Program-made: the position numbers and the translations under genes | In this document: one piece after another, positions 1 to 8,175 of the stretch | Layout: each line of letters begins with the position of its first letter | Numbering within the stretch: position 1 is the stretch's first letter | Origin: an uncultured Geobacter sp. | GTDB taxonomy: Bacteria > Desulfobacterota > Desulfuromonadia > Geobacterales > DSM-12255 | Reading direction: 5' to 3' | NCBI GenBank assembly: GCA_937871715.1 | Contig: CALMOE010000015.1 | Span: 1-53,191 of the forward strand | Length of the DNA stretch: 53,191 bases | The notes under the pieces: generated by a model | The model's database searches: none | The model's input: only the letters and a program-made list of their open reading frames with translations | What the model was told of the DNA's origin: nothing

Positions 1-46
1 CCTATGCGTTGCGAACGCATCGCTCTCCCAACTGAGCTACAGCCCC
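1..46 (-). tRNA. tRNA-Ala (CGC), partial at window edge
   Basis: Read on the minus strand, the sequence begins GGGGCTGTAGCTCAG at base 46, a typical 5' half of bacterial tRNA-Ala. It continues through a D-arm and a five-pair anticodon stem (ATGCG/CGCAT) around the loop TTCGCAA, giving anticodon CGC, which reads GCG. The variable region, T-arm and acceptor 3' half lie beyond the left edge of the window. Confidence 0.9.
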
Positions 47-58
47 AAATATCATTTT

Positions 59-87
59 TTTATACTACGCAGGCGACCCATTGAAAA
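59..87 (-). promoter_or_regulatory. Candidate promoter of the tRNA-Ala gene
   Basis: On the minus strand, TTTTCA (82-87) and TATAAA (59-64) are separated by exactly 17 bp. They lie just upstream of the tRNA 5' end at base 46 and just past the end of the histidine kinase gene. The placement fits a sigma-70 promoter dedicated to the tRNA. The -35 is imperfect and the call is by eye. Confidence 0.45.
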
Positions 88-93
88 GAGATT

Positions 94-2052
94 TCATTCG
101 CGGCAGGGGAGGATCACCGCGAACTCCGCACCGCCGCCGCCGCCGCGGTTCCTGACCCGCATCTTCCCGCCATGATTGGCGACTATCCTGTTGGCGATCG
201 GCAGGCCGAGCCCGGTACCGCTCTTTTTCGTGGTTACGAACGGATTGAAGATGTTGTGCAGCATGGCAACAGGAATACCGCTGCCAGTGTCGGCCACCCT
301 GACAATCAACGCCTTCTCCCCGCCAAGGAGCGCCGCGGCAACCCCCACCCTCAACTCTCCTCCGCACGGCATTACCTCGAGGGCATTGTGGAAGAGGTTG
401 ATAAAGACCTGTTTCAGCTGCTGACAGTCGCCGTACAGGTAAATCTGCTTGCGGGGGTATGCCTTGATCAGAGTGACCTGGCTCCTCTCCACGGCGTGGG
501 CGACAATTGCCAATGCGCCGTCGATTACCTCGGCAATGGAGCAGCGTTCGTAGCAGATGGTGGTCTTCTTGGAAAAGGCGAGGATATCGGCCAACATATT
601 CTCCAGCCGCCCCCCCTCCTCGATGATGGTGGCAACATACTGTGCCTCTGATGACCCTTCCCGCATGCTGCGCGCCAGCCGCCTGGCAAACCCCCCGATG
701 GAGACCAGCGGCCCTTTCAGCTCGTGGGCGATCCCTGCTGACATCTCGCCGATGGTTGCCAGGCGCTCCCCGTGCATCAGCTGCTCCTGTGCCTCGTTGA
801 GCCTCCGGCTGGCCTCCTCAAGACGGGTGAAGAGCATGAGGTTCTCTATGGCCACCCCGGCGCTGTTGGCGAACAACCTGAGGAATCTCAGGTCATCACG
901 GCCGATCTCCCTGCCGGTCAGGGAGTTGTCCACAAGCACGATACAGAATACCCGCCCCTTCTCCTTGATGGGCATGACGGCAAAGGGGCTGTTTCCGAAA
1001 AACTCCTCAAGCTCGCGATTAACGCCCCCTTCCCCTCCTCCGTTGACCTTGAAAACCTTTTTCTCCGTGACTGCTCGGGCGACACCCCCAACAATACTCC
1101 CCATCTCCAAACGGCAGGAGCGGACCCTGCGGCTCAGGGGGGAGTCCTGATGCGCCTTCACATCCTCCTCGGTCACCCCCGATCCACCACCTTCGGCCTC
1201 AGCCGCAGGAAGAGGCGAGGCATCATCACGCTCGACACCGAGCATCCCCTGGAGAGTCTGGGAGCGCTCGTTGACCATGAACAGCATCGCCCGGTCAAAG
1301 AATTTCTGTTCGCTGGATGTCAGGGTGGAGAGGATCAGGTAAGTCAGCCTATTGAGCCTGAAGGAGGAAAGGTTGATGCTGCTGAAGCGGTTGAGGATAG
1401 CCAGCTCCTTCAGCTTGTGAGTGTTCTGATCTGTCAACCTCTGCAGCTGGGCCGTTCTCCTGGCCACCCTCCGCTCCAGATCGGCATTGAGGCGCATGAC
1501 CTGCTCTTCGGCGCGCTGCCTCTCGGCAACCTCCCTCTGCAGGCTTTTGTTGGCTGCCCGCAGATCGGAGTTACGAGCCAGTAGCAGCTTCTCGTGCTTT
1601 TGGCCAAGCTCGGCGGCATTCCGCTCCCATTCGGAGACGAAACCTATCTCTATCCTGTCGAAGTATCGATCGATGTATAGTGCTGCCCATCGGCTCTCTG
1701 CGGCATCGCTGCCAGCCTCCTCCACCAGGTCGTGGTAGCTCTGGCGGAAATACTTCATCAGGCCGAGGAACCTCTCCAGGGTCACCCCGCGGAAACGATG
1801 CCTCCTGGCCTGGTCGATGCCGAAGCAGGTAATGGTGTCATGCAGGTAATCCATATCTGGAGAGAGTTCCGGCACCTGCGTGCTCCTGCCCAGGGCGGCC
1901 ACAATACCGGAGGAGAGCCCCCGGACGGCCTTTCGCCAGACAAGGGGATCCGCAGGGGTGTAACGAGCATACCCCATCTCACCGGCATAGGTGATGATCC
2001 TGTTCATCAGCGTCTCTTCACCAGCGGTTATTAGGTCAACAAGAAAGGACAT
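94..2052 (-). CDS. RsbRD-type N-terminal sensor histidine kinase with GAF-like domain
   Basis: Soluble histidine kinase of 652 aa. Residues about 5-115 resemble the RsbRD/RsbT co-antagonist N-terminal domain (GEETLMNRIITYAGEMGY and RGVTLERFLGLMKYFRQSY). A coiled coil at about 150-215 leads into a GAF-like region (about 215-410), followed by HisKA with phospho-acceptor His443 (IAHELKGPL) and HATPase_c with N-box N552/N556, DTGSGIP at 588 and GTGLGLP at 612. No transmembrane segment is visible, so sensing is probably cytoplasmic. No response regulator lies next to it; it may act through a distant partner. The ligand cannot be told from sequence. The Gly in HELKGPL, where Asn/Arg is usual, is a small deviation. 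Confidence 0.88.
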   Translation of the reverse strand: MSFLVDLITAGEETLMNRIITYAGEMGYARYTPADPLVWRKAVRGLSSGIVAALGRSTQVPELSPDMDYLHDTITCFGIDQARRHRFRGVTLERFLGLMKYFRQSYHDLVEEAGSDAAESRWAALYIDRYFDRIEIGFVSEWERNAAELGQKHEKLLLARNSDLRAANKSLQREVAERQRAEEQVMRLNADLERRVARRTAQLQRLTDQNTHKLKELAILNRFSSINLSSFRLNRLTYLILSTLTSSEQKFFDRAMLFMVNERSQTLQGMLGVERDDASPLPAAEAEGGGSGVTEEDVKAHQDSPLSRRVRSCRLEMGSIVGGVARAVTEKKVFKVNGGGEGGVNRELEEFFGNSPFAVMPIKEKGRVFCIVLVDNSLTGREIGRDDLRFLRLFANSAGVAIENLMLFTRLEEASRRLNEAQEQLMHGERLATIGEMSAGIAHELKGPLVSIGGFARRLARSMREGSSEAQYVATIIEEGGRLENMLADILAFSKKTTICYERCSIAEVIDGALAIVAHAVERSQVTLIKAYPRKQIYLYGDCQQLKQVFINLFHNALEVMPCGGELRVGVAAALLGGEKALIVRVADTGSGIPVAMLHNIFNPFVTTKKSGTGLGLPIANRIVANHGGKMRVRNRGGGGGAEFAVILPCRE

Positions 2053-2217
2053 GAATCACCGAGCCTTGGTGAATAGGATATGGTGATCGGGGAATAGGGG
2101 GCCACTACCTTGTGACCCGCGACAAAAGGTGGGGATAAACTTCATGAAGCTCTTCGCTCTGGCGTTATGATAGATCATTACGTCTCCGGGGCAAAGATGC
2201 TGCTGGCAATGACGATT

Positions 2218-2574
2218 TTAGGGGATCTTCTCTTTACGCTCTTCTTCGATCTTGCAATCGATGCAGAGCGTAGTTACCGGCCTGGCCTTGAGGCGCCCAT
2301 CGCTGATATCCTCTCCGCACATTTCGCAGATGCCGAATTCACCCTTGTCGATCCGCTCCAATGCCTCACGGATCTTGTTGATCAGTTTCCTCTCGCGGTC
2401 ACGAATGCGGAGTTCAAAGTTCCTGTCCGACTCTTTGGTAGCCCGATCCGTGGGATCTGGAAAGTTATCGTTATCCGCCGTCATCTCGGAAACGGTCTTC
2501 CCAGCCTCGCCAAGAAGACTCCGCATCTCTTCGAGAAGAACCTGCCTAAAATACTCCATCCTCTCCTGATCCAT
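2218..2574 (-). CDS. dksA: DksA/TraR-family RNA polymerase-binding zinc-finger protein
   Basis: 118 aa. An N-terminal coiled-coil region (about 1-75) precedes a C4 zinc finger with CEMCGED and CIDCK Cys pairs near residues 85-109, the layout of DksA. DksA enters the secondary channel of RNA polymerase and, with ppGpp, adjusts initiation at rRNA and amino-acid promoters. It is close to the minimal length for the family. A strong ribosome-binding sequence (GAGGAGG) precedes the ATG. It stands alone between radA and the kinase gene, with a promoter-like element upstream. Geobacter genomes carry several DksA-like paralogues, so the symbol marks the family rather than proven orthology to E. coli DksA. 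Confidence 0.85.
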   Translation of the reverse strand: MDQERMEYFRQVLLEEMRSLLGEAGKTVSEMTADNDNFPDPTDRATKESDRNFELRIRDRERKLINKIREALERIDKGEFGICEMCGEDISDGRLKARPVTTLCIDCKIEEERKEKIP

Positions 2575-2598
2575 GGCCCTTAGCCTCCTCAGTTTAAA

Positions 2599-2627
2599 AA
2601 TATATTAAAAAATATTTCCGTGAGCAA
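2599..2627 (-). promoter_or_regulatory. Candidate dksA promoter
   Basis: On the minus strand TTGCTC (2622-2627) and TATATT (2599-2604) are 17 bp apart in a very AT-rich stretch directly upstream of the dksA ribosome-binding site. Confidence 0.5.
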
Positions 2628-2654
2628 GTAAAGTTATTTTTCAAGACCAGGAAG

Positions 2655-4001
2655 CTACAGGGCGGCGTGCAGCGCCTCATCGACATTTTTCACCCCGACC
2701 AACTCAACCCCTTTGACCTTCACCTGCTTGAGGTTGCCGGCCGGAAGGAGGCAGCGGCTAAAGCCGAGCTTGGCCGCCTCCTTCACCCGTATCTCCGGCT
2801 GGGAGATGCCGCGGACCTCACCGGAAAGGCCAACCTCGCCGAGAAAAACAGTCTGGGGATCGACCACCTTGTCCAAGTGACTGGAGGCCACCGCCATGAC
2901 AATTGCCAGATCAGCCGAGGGCTCGTTGAGACGGACCCCGCCGGCGGCGTTGAGAAAGATGTCCTGGCCGGAGAGATGCATCCCAACCTTCTTCTCCAGG
3001 ACAGCCACCAGCAGGGCCAGCCTGTTGTGATCCACGCCGATTGTGGTCCTGCGCGGATTGCCGAAGGTTGTGGATGTGACCAGCGCCTGTAGCTCCACCA
3101 GAAGCGGCCGGCTCCCCTCCAGGGCGGCGACGACAACCGAACCGGAAACCCCCAGGGGACGCTCGGCCAAGAACAGCTCCGAAGGGTTGCGCACTTCGCA
3201 AAGCCCCCCCTCCTGCATCTCAAACACCCCTATCTCATTAGTTGAACCGAAACGGTTCTTAACCGCCCGCAGGATGCGAAATGGATGCCTCCCATCACCC
3301 TCGAAGTAGAGGACCGTGTCAACCAGATGTTCCAGCACCCGTGGCCCCGCAAGTGAGCCGTCCTTGGTGACATGACCGACGATGAAGATCGGGATGCCGC
3401 TCCCCTTGGCTGTGACCATCAGCCTGCCGGCTGACTCCCGAACCTGGCTGACGCTGCCCGGAGCAGATTCGATAGCTGAGGTATAAACGGTCTGAATGGA
3501 GTCAATCACCACCCCTCTTGGCCTTAGCTGCTGGATCTGCGTCAGAATCCGTTCCAGGTTCGTTTCCGCAAAAAGGAAGAGATCCTCTCCGCCGATCCCC
3601 ATGCGGAGCGCCCTCAGTTTGATCTGCTGTGTGGACTCCTCGGCCGAGACGTATAACACCGCCCCGGCGGTGTCCGCCAGGTGGGCCGATGCCTGCAGAA
3701 GCAGGGTGGACTTTCCTATGCCTGGGTCACCGCCGATGAGAATCATGGAGCCTGACACGAGGCCGCCGCCAAGGACCCGGTCCAGCTCCGAGAGCCCGCA
3801 TGAGAGTCGCTGCTCCACGTCCCGAGCAACCTGGGATATCTTCACCGGCTTGGACGGCGCTCCATTTGCCACTGCTGGAGCGGTTCTGGAAACGAGCTCC
3901 TCGGCCATGCTGTTCCAGGATCCGCAATCCGGGCATTTCCCCAACCATTTGGCCGACTGATGGCCGCACTTCTGACATGCGAAAAGCACCTTGTTCTTCA
4001 C
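2655..4001 (-). CDS. radA: DNA repair protein RadA (Sms), RecA-like branch-migration ATPase
   Basis: Bacterial RadA, a hexameric DnaB/RecA-like ATPase that drives branch migration of recombination intermediates. All family parts are visible: a C4 zinc finger (CQKCG and CPDCG) at the very N-terminus, Walker A GDPGIGKSTLL, the RadA-specific KNRFGSTNE motif, and a C-terminal Lon-protease-like domain without catalysis. I place the start at GTG 4001 because relatives begin a few residues before the first Cys pair and AGAGGG lies at proper spacing. A longer frame with ATG at 4070 or GTG at 4007 is possible. Length from 4001 is 448 aa, usual for RadA. It diverges from the HEAT/HD-GYP operon. Confidence 0.93.
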   Translation of the reverse strand: MKNKVLFACQKCGHQSAKWLGKCPDCGSWNSMAEELVSRTAPAVANGAPSKPVKISQVARDVEQRLSCGLSELDRVLGGGLVSGSMILIGGDPGIGKSTLLLQASAHLADTAGAVLYVSAEESTQQIKLRALRMGIGGEDLFLFAETNLERILTQIQQLRPRGVVIDSIQTVYTSAIESAPGSVSQVRESAGRLMVTAKGSGIPIFIVGHVTKDGSLAGPRVLEHLVDTVLYFEGDGRHPFRILRAVKNRFGSTNEIGVFEMQEGGLCEVRNPSELFLAERPLGVSGSVVVAALEGSRPLLVELQALVTSTTFGNPRRTTIGVDHNRLALLVAVLEKKVGMHLSGQDIFLNAAGGVRLNEPSADLAIVMAVASSHLDKVVDPQTVFLGEVGLSGEVRGISQPEIRVKEAAKLGFSRCLLPAGNLKQVKVKGVELVGVKNVDEALHAAL

Positions 4002-4101
4002 CGTCACCCCCTCTTTGCCAACTCTGCTCCACACCGGATTGTATGCTCCCATGCCTCCCCGTGTCAACATGACTCCCCTTAGCCGAGAAACCGATTATCA
4101 C

Positions 4102-4129
4102 TTGCAAATTTGACCAATTTGGCTAGGAT
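4102..4129 (+). promoter_or_regulatory. Candidate promoter of the HEAT/HD-GYP operon with internal inverted repeat
   Basis: TTGCAA (4102-4107), a 16-bp spacer and TAGGAT (4124-4129) precede the HEAT-repeat gene. The spacer region contains the inverted repeat CAAATT (4105-4110) / AATTTG (4116-4121), which could be a repressor site. No matching regulator is known. Confidence 0.35.
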
Positions 4130-4161
4130 ATTGGGCAGATTCAAGTTTATCCGAGGGTCGC

Positions 4162-5757
4162 ATGTCAAGTCGGCAACAGTCATCCATACTGGGGAGGGAG
4201 CAGAGCGAGGATCAGCTCCTGGAAAACGCCCTGAGTGCCCTGGCAAAAGCCTTGAAAGCCCAGACATTCTATCCTGAAGGACACCCCCAGAGGGGGGACA
4301 CCACAACCTCTGCCTTCAATCAGTTGCAACCGCTCCTGGAAGAGGGGGGACTGATCCTCCTCTGGAGCAGGGACGCCTGCACCGTTGCCGACAGGCCTGC
4401 CCTGAAGAGCAGCTCCCTCACGGCAAAGGGGCTTGCCAGGGAGATGCTGGTGCGAAAGCTGCAAAGGCTTACCTTCTCGCCGGAAGTCACCATCAGGGAC
4501 CTGATGAGGCTCCTGACCATCCTGACTACCGATGCATCGATCATTCTTGCCCACGGCGGGGTGGAAAAGGAGATGGCAGCAGCCGGCATCGTCACCATCT
4601 GCGCCAATGAAGTGGACCTTGAAACCCTGAAAAAACTGGCTGAGCAGCAGGAGGAGCCCGAGGCTGAAGACGGTGAAGATCTTCAACCCGAGGAAGAGGG
4701 AGAGGAGAAGGGGAGCGAGAATCAGGGGGCAGAGCTGCAGGAAGCCATGGAGCTGGAAACCCTCCTGAAGAAACTGAAGAAGGAGACCGAAGAGCCAGCT
4801 TATCTCCAACTGATTCGAGGCATTATCGATGCGGTGGAAAAACTGAAGAGGCGTGAGGCACTCCACCCTCTCACAGCGGCTCTCTCCACTCTCATGGAGG
4901 AGCATGATCTGCCAAGGCTGAGCGAACAGCAGCGTGAATATGTAAGGTTTGCCCTGGAGAAGACGGTAGAAGGCGAAATGACCTTCTTCCTCCTTGACCT
5001 GGCCCAGAAGAAGGGAACCATACATGACAACCTGCTGAAGGAGCTCTGCACAGTCGTCGGCAAGACCATGGCATACCCACTCATCCAGAGGCTCTGCATC
5101 GCCGACTCTCTCCAGGAGAGGAAAAGTATTGCCGGGCTTCTCACCAGGACAGGCGAATCAGGTATTCCGGCGCTCCTCTCCATGCTCAAGGATGAACGCT
5201 GGTATGTGGTCCGCAACATGGTAACCATATTGGGAGAAATTGCCTCCCCTTCCGCCCTGCGATCACTGCAGACAACGGCCGCACATGCCGAGCCGAAGGT
5301 GCGCAAAGAAGTCATAAAGTCTCTCCTCAAGATAAGCCCCCAGGGGGCGGAAAACACCTTCGTATCAATGACCTCAGATCCTGATGACGACGTTGTCCGC
5401 CTGGCAATCCACTCCCTCGGCTCGATGCGATCAAAATCAGCGGTCAGGCCACTTCTGGAGATCGTCAATGAGTCGGACCCTTTCCTTAAGGAGCTCCCCC
5501 TGAAGAAACAGGCCATTTTGGCCATTGGCAGAATCGGAGAGAAGCAGGCAACAGAATCGCTCACAAGGCTGCTCGAATGCAGAGGGTGGCTTTCACCGCG
5601 CCGCTGGCAGGAGCTGAAGATCGCGGCGGCAAATGCGCTAGGGCAGATTGGCGATGAATCGGCAATCCCGCTCCTAAGGCGCCTGGCACAGCAGAAAACC
5701 CCTCTGGGCAGCGCCTGCGGCGATGCCGTGGACAACCTGGAGAGACTGGCTAAATAA
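4162..5757 (+). CDS. HEAT-repeat protein sharing its N-terminal domain with the adjacent HD-GYP protein
   Basis: 531 aa, cytoplasmic, no signal or membrane segment. The first ~150 residues form a globular domain (ALKAQTFYPEGHPQR at about 30-45) similar in pattern to the start of the next gene's product. An acidic linker rich in Glu follows (about 165-195), then a helical region with HEAT/PBS-lyase-type repeats (about 320-530; for example WYVVRNMVTILGEIASPSAL and ESAIPLLRRLAQQ). HEAT repeats are protein-binding scaffolds. Its stop overlaps the downstream ATG by one base (TAATG), so the two are almost certainly translated together. Its likely role is an adaptor in the same signalling pathway; no enzyme motif is present. 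Confidence 0.75.
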   Translation: MSSRQQSSILGREQSEDQLLENALSALAKALKAQTFYPEGHPQRGDTTTSAFNQLQPLLEEGGLILLWSRDACTVADRPALKSSSLTAKGLAREMLVRKLQRLTFSPEVTIRDLMRLLTILTTDASIILAHGGVEKEMAAAGIVTICANEVDLETLKKLAEQQEEPEAEDGEDLQPEEEGEEKGSENQGAELQEAMELETLLKKLKKETEEPAYLQLIRGIIDAVEKLKRREALHPLTAALSTLMEEHDLPRLSEQQREYVRFALEKTVEGEMTFFLLDLAQKKGTIHDNLLKELCTVVGKTMAYPLIQRLCIADSLQERKSIAGLLTRTGESGIPALLSMLKDERWYVVRNMVTILGEIASPSALRSLQTTAAHAEPKVRKEVIKSLLKISPQGAENTFVSMTSDPDDDVVRLAIHSLGSMRSKSAVRPLLEIVNESDPFLKELPLKKQAILAIGRIGEKQATESLTRLLECRGWLSPRRWQELKIAAANALGQIGDESAIPLLRRLAQQKTPLGSACGDAVDNLERLAK

Positions 5758-7124
5758 TGATCACACCTAAACTAGCAAAACTGACATTAGCCGATGCACA
5801 GCGTCTGGCATCAATTTTTTCCGGTCTGATCAGGAGTACGACACTCTATCCCCCCGGAAATCCGGCCCTGACACGCCCGCTCCAGGACCTGCACGCCCTG
5901 GTCGAATCCCACCTAAAAACTGGCAACTCCATCCGTCTAGGGCTTGCGGACGAACTCCTCTTCGTCGAGGACCACCTCTTCGTAACCGCCACTCCACCGG
6001 TGGAAGAGCTGGCCAACATCTTCGCCTCCCGCAAGATTGACGCAATGATCATCATGCAGGGGGTAGAAGCTGCAGAGATATTCCGACTTGCCCAACTCCT
6101 GTCAGACAGGAACATGACGACTGACAAAATCGTCCGCAGCCTGGAAACAGACGGCAAGTCCCACCTGCTCATCATCTCCGCCGAGGACACGGAGGAAAAG
6201 CTGCTCCACGAGGCCGGCAACGCCTACCAGATGGCCCTGGAGTCGATCCGTTCAGCCTTTATAGACATAGAGGAGCATCGCGTCCCCTCCAGCGAAAGGC
6301 TGCTTGCCGCCACACGGCAGTTCACGGACATTGCCGTCCAGGACCCGCTTGTGGTCGCCTGCCTCTCCATGATCAAGGACTTCGACAATTACACTTTCAA
6401 TCACAGCGTCAATGTGGGTGTCATAGCAATGGCCCTGGCAGCCCACATGAAACTGGACAGACAGCGTATCGAAGAGGCAGGCATAGCGGGTTTCCTCCAT
6501 GACATCGGCAAGACCATGGTATCAAAGGCGATCATCAACAAGCCCGGGAAGCTGTCGACCATAGAGTTCGACGAGATCAAGAAGCATCCTGAAGACGGGG
6601 TGAAGATCATCGAAAAGATGTCCGGAATAAGCAGGAGTGTTGGAGAGGCGGTGCTTGGTCACCACCTGCGTTATAACCGCAAGGGTTACCCGGAATGGGC
6701 AAAGGAGATGGAACTTAGCGACCTCAGCCAGATAATCGCCATCGCCGACTGTTTCGACGCCTGCACGACCCTGCGCGTCTACCAACTCCCCATGCCGCCG
6801 GCCACGGCGATAAACCTGATGAAGGGGCTTGCCGGAGAATTCCTCAACCCTGAAATGGTCAACAGCTTTGCCAAGATGATGGGGAAGTACCCGCCGGGAA
6901 CCCTCCTGAGGCTGGACACGAATGAGATCGCCCTTGTCTGGAAAGCAAACCCCGGCAATCCCGAGATGCCCCTGGCAAGGGTGATATTTTATGCCAATGG
7001 CGACCCGGTGGAGAACCCAGTAACGGAAAGGTTGGCCGAGAGGGAAACGGCGACCAGAATCGTGGCGGTGCTAAACCCGGTAGCGAAGGGGATCGACGTA
7101 GGGGAGTACTTCAGGCAAGCCTGA
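5757..7124 (+). CDS. HD-GYP domain protein, probable c-di-GMP phosphodiesterase
   Basis: 455 aa. N-terminal domain (about 1-150, with TTLYPPGNPALTRPL) like that of the upstream HEAT protein, followed by an HD-GYP domain (about 195-370). Visible metal and active-site residues are His216 (NHSVNVG), His248-Asp249 (HDIGK), His302-His303 and the GYP signature at 310-312 (HHLRYNRKGYP), then DCFDACTT. HD-GYP proteins hydrolyse cyclic di-nucleotides (c-di-GMP, in some Geobacter enzymes cGAMP). All key residues are present, so catalysis is expected; substrate preference cannot be read from sequence. The C-terminal ~85 residues are a family-specific tail. It ends overlapping by 14 bp with the convergent HEAT gene. 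Confidence 0.85.
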   Translation: MITPKLAKLTLADAQRLASIFSGLIRSTTLYPPGNPALTRPLQDLHALVESHLKTGNSIRLGLADELLFVEDHLFVTATPPVEELANIFASRKIDAMIIMQGVEAAEIFRLAQLLSDRNMTTDKIVRSLETDGKSHLLIISAEDTEEKLLHEAGNAYQMALESIRSAFIDIEEHRVPSSERLLAATRQFTDIAVQDPLVVACLSMIKDFDNYTFNHSVNVGVIAMALAAHMKLDRQRIEEAGIAGFLHDIGKTMVSKAIINKPGKLSTIEFDEIKKHPEDGVKIIEKMSGISRSVGEAVLGHHLRYNRKGYPEWAKEMELSDLSQIIAIADCFDACTTLRVYQLPMPPATAINLMKGLAGEFLNPEMVNSFAKMMGKYPPGTLLRLDTNEIALVWKANPGNPEMPLARVIFYANGDPVENPVTERLAERETATRIVAVLNPVAKGIDVGEYFRQA

Positions 7125-7692
7125 GGACACCCAGGGCTGTGGCCGCTGCAACGCGGGTTGCAGCATTGGGGGAGCGGGTCAGCTCCACGAACCTCTCCTG
7201 CAGCGAGCCGTTGTCTATGGCGCTGAGGGAGAGGATTGCCTCCACGTCGGTCAGGCCATCGCCTGAGTCGAGGAATGGGAGCAGTACAGGAACCAGGGCC
7301 GGATCGCGAAAATTGCCGAGAGCTCTGATCGCCCTGGCCCGGATACCGGAGTTGTTGTCCTTGAGACGCTCAACCAGAACCTGAAGAGTCGAACGATTGG
7401 AGATTGTCCCAAGGGCATCTATAGCCGCCCCCCTGATCTCTTCCTCCGGCCTTGAAGCGCAGTAGACAAGCGGTGCTACGACCTTGTCACCGCCGATCTC
7501 GGCAAGGGCGTATATGGCCCGCACCTTGGCCGCCACCCCCCCCTTCTTAAGCTGCTCGATGACCTCGTCGAGGCTCTGAATACCTTCGAGCTTTTCCATT
7601 GCTGCGGCCGCGGCCGCGCGCACATCCCCATCAGGGTCCTTCAGCAGGGGGATCAGGGCGTCTCTTCTTTTTGCCGTTGCACTCGGTTCCAT
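7111..7692 (-). CDS. Small HEAT-repeat protein
   Basis: 193 aa made almost wholly of about six HEAT/PBS-lyase repeats, recognisable by the recurring pattern D-x-V-R-x-x-A-A-x-A-L (GDVRAAAAAAMEKL, EIRGAAIDALGTI, GIRARAIRALGNF, ATRVAAATALGVL). No catalytic motif, signal peptide or membrane segment. It converges on the HD-GYP gene and overlaps its 3' end by 14 bp. Together with the HEAT/HD-GYP pair it makes a cluster with two HEAT proteins. Its role as a protein-interaction module is inferred only from the fold. Confidence 0.75.
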   Translation of the reverse strand: MEPSATAKRRDALIPLLKDPDGDVRAAAAAAMEKLEGIQSLDEVIEQLKKGGVAAKVRAIYALAEIGGDKVVAPLVYCASRPEEEIRGAAIDALGTISNRSTLQVLVERLKDNNSGIRARAIRALGNFRDPALVPVLLPFLDSGDGLTDVEAILSLSAIDNGSLQERFVELTRSPNAATRVAAATALGVLRLA

Positions 7693-7753
7693 GATTAGGG
7701 CATTATTACCAAAATGAATTCTATTTACAACAATTGATTGAAGGAATCATGCC

Positions 7754-8089
7754 ATGCAAACAAGAATCAAGGCGGTTCTACTCTCAGCTCTCGTCCTCCC
7801 GGGGATAGGACAGCTCTACAAGGGTGAACGGCTAAAGGGGGGAATCTTCCTCATCCTGGTGAACGTTTTCCTGCTATCCGCCCTATTCCTAGTCATGAAG
7901 GGGATGGGCAGCTTTCTCCTCACAGCAAGGATATCAGGAACTGACGAAGCACTCAAGGTACTGGACGGAATCAGGAAGAGCTCCCCGCATATCGGCTGGC
8001 TGCTCAACGGCTTCTTTTTTCTCTGGATTGCCGCGGTGGTGGACGCGGCAGTTGCCCCAGGCAAGAGCAATGAAGAGCTATCTCCTTGA
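7754..8089 (+). CDS. Small integral membrane protein, function unknown
   Basis: 111 aa. The N-terminus (KAVLLSALVLPGIGQLYKGE) has the P-G-x-G-Q-x-Y-x-G signature of many small TM2-like or DUF membrane proteins. It is followed by a strong hydrophobic segment at about 30-50 and another at about 76-98. AAGGAA lies ahead of the ATG. The partner gene downstream is fabH, with a promoter-like element between them, so it is probably a separate transcription unit. No function can be assigned. Confidence 0.65.
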   Translation: MQTRIKAVLLSALVLPGIGQLYKGERLKGGIFLILVNVFLLSALFLVMKGMGSFLLTARISGTDEALKVLDGIRKSSPHIGWLLNGFFFLWIAAVVDAAVAPGKSNEELSP

Positions 8090-8090
8090 A

Positions 8091-8135
8091 AACGTTTAAT
8101 TTGACTTAAAACAGTTTATGTGCAATATAAACGTT
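8091..8135 (+). promoter_or_regulatory. fabH promoter enclosed by an 8-bp inverted repeat
   Basis: TTGACT (8101-8106), 17 bp, AATATA (8124-8129) form a credible sigma-70 promoter. The perfect inverted repeat AACGTTTA (8091-8098) / TAAACGTT (8128-8135) brackets it, with one arm upstream of the -35 and the other overlapping the -10. That layout suits a repressor. The regulator is unknown. Confidence 0.45.
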
Positions 8136-8175
8136 GATCACAACCGCTGTTTTACAATCAGAGAGAGAGGACAGC

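Noticed and set aside
4180-5735. Long minus-strand frames opposite the HEAT-repeat gene
   Set aside because: Leu/Ser-rich antisense composition, no motifs; the plus-strand HEAT protein is clearly the real gene.
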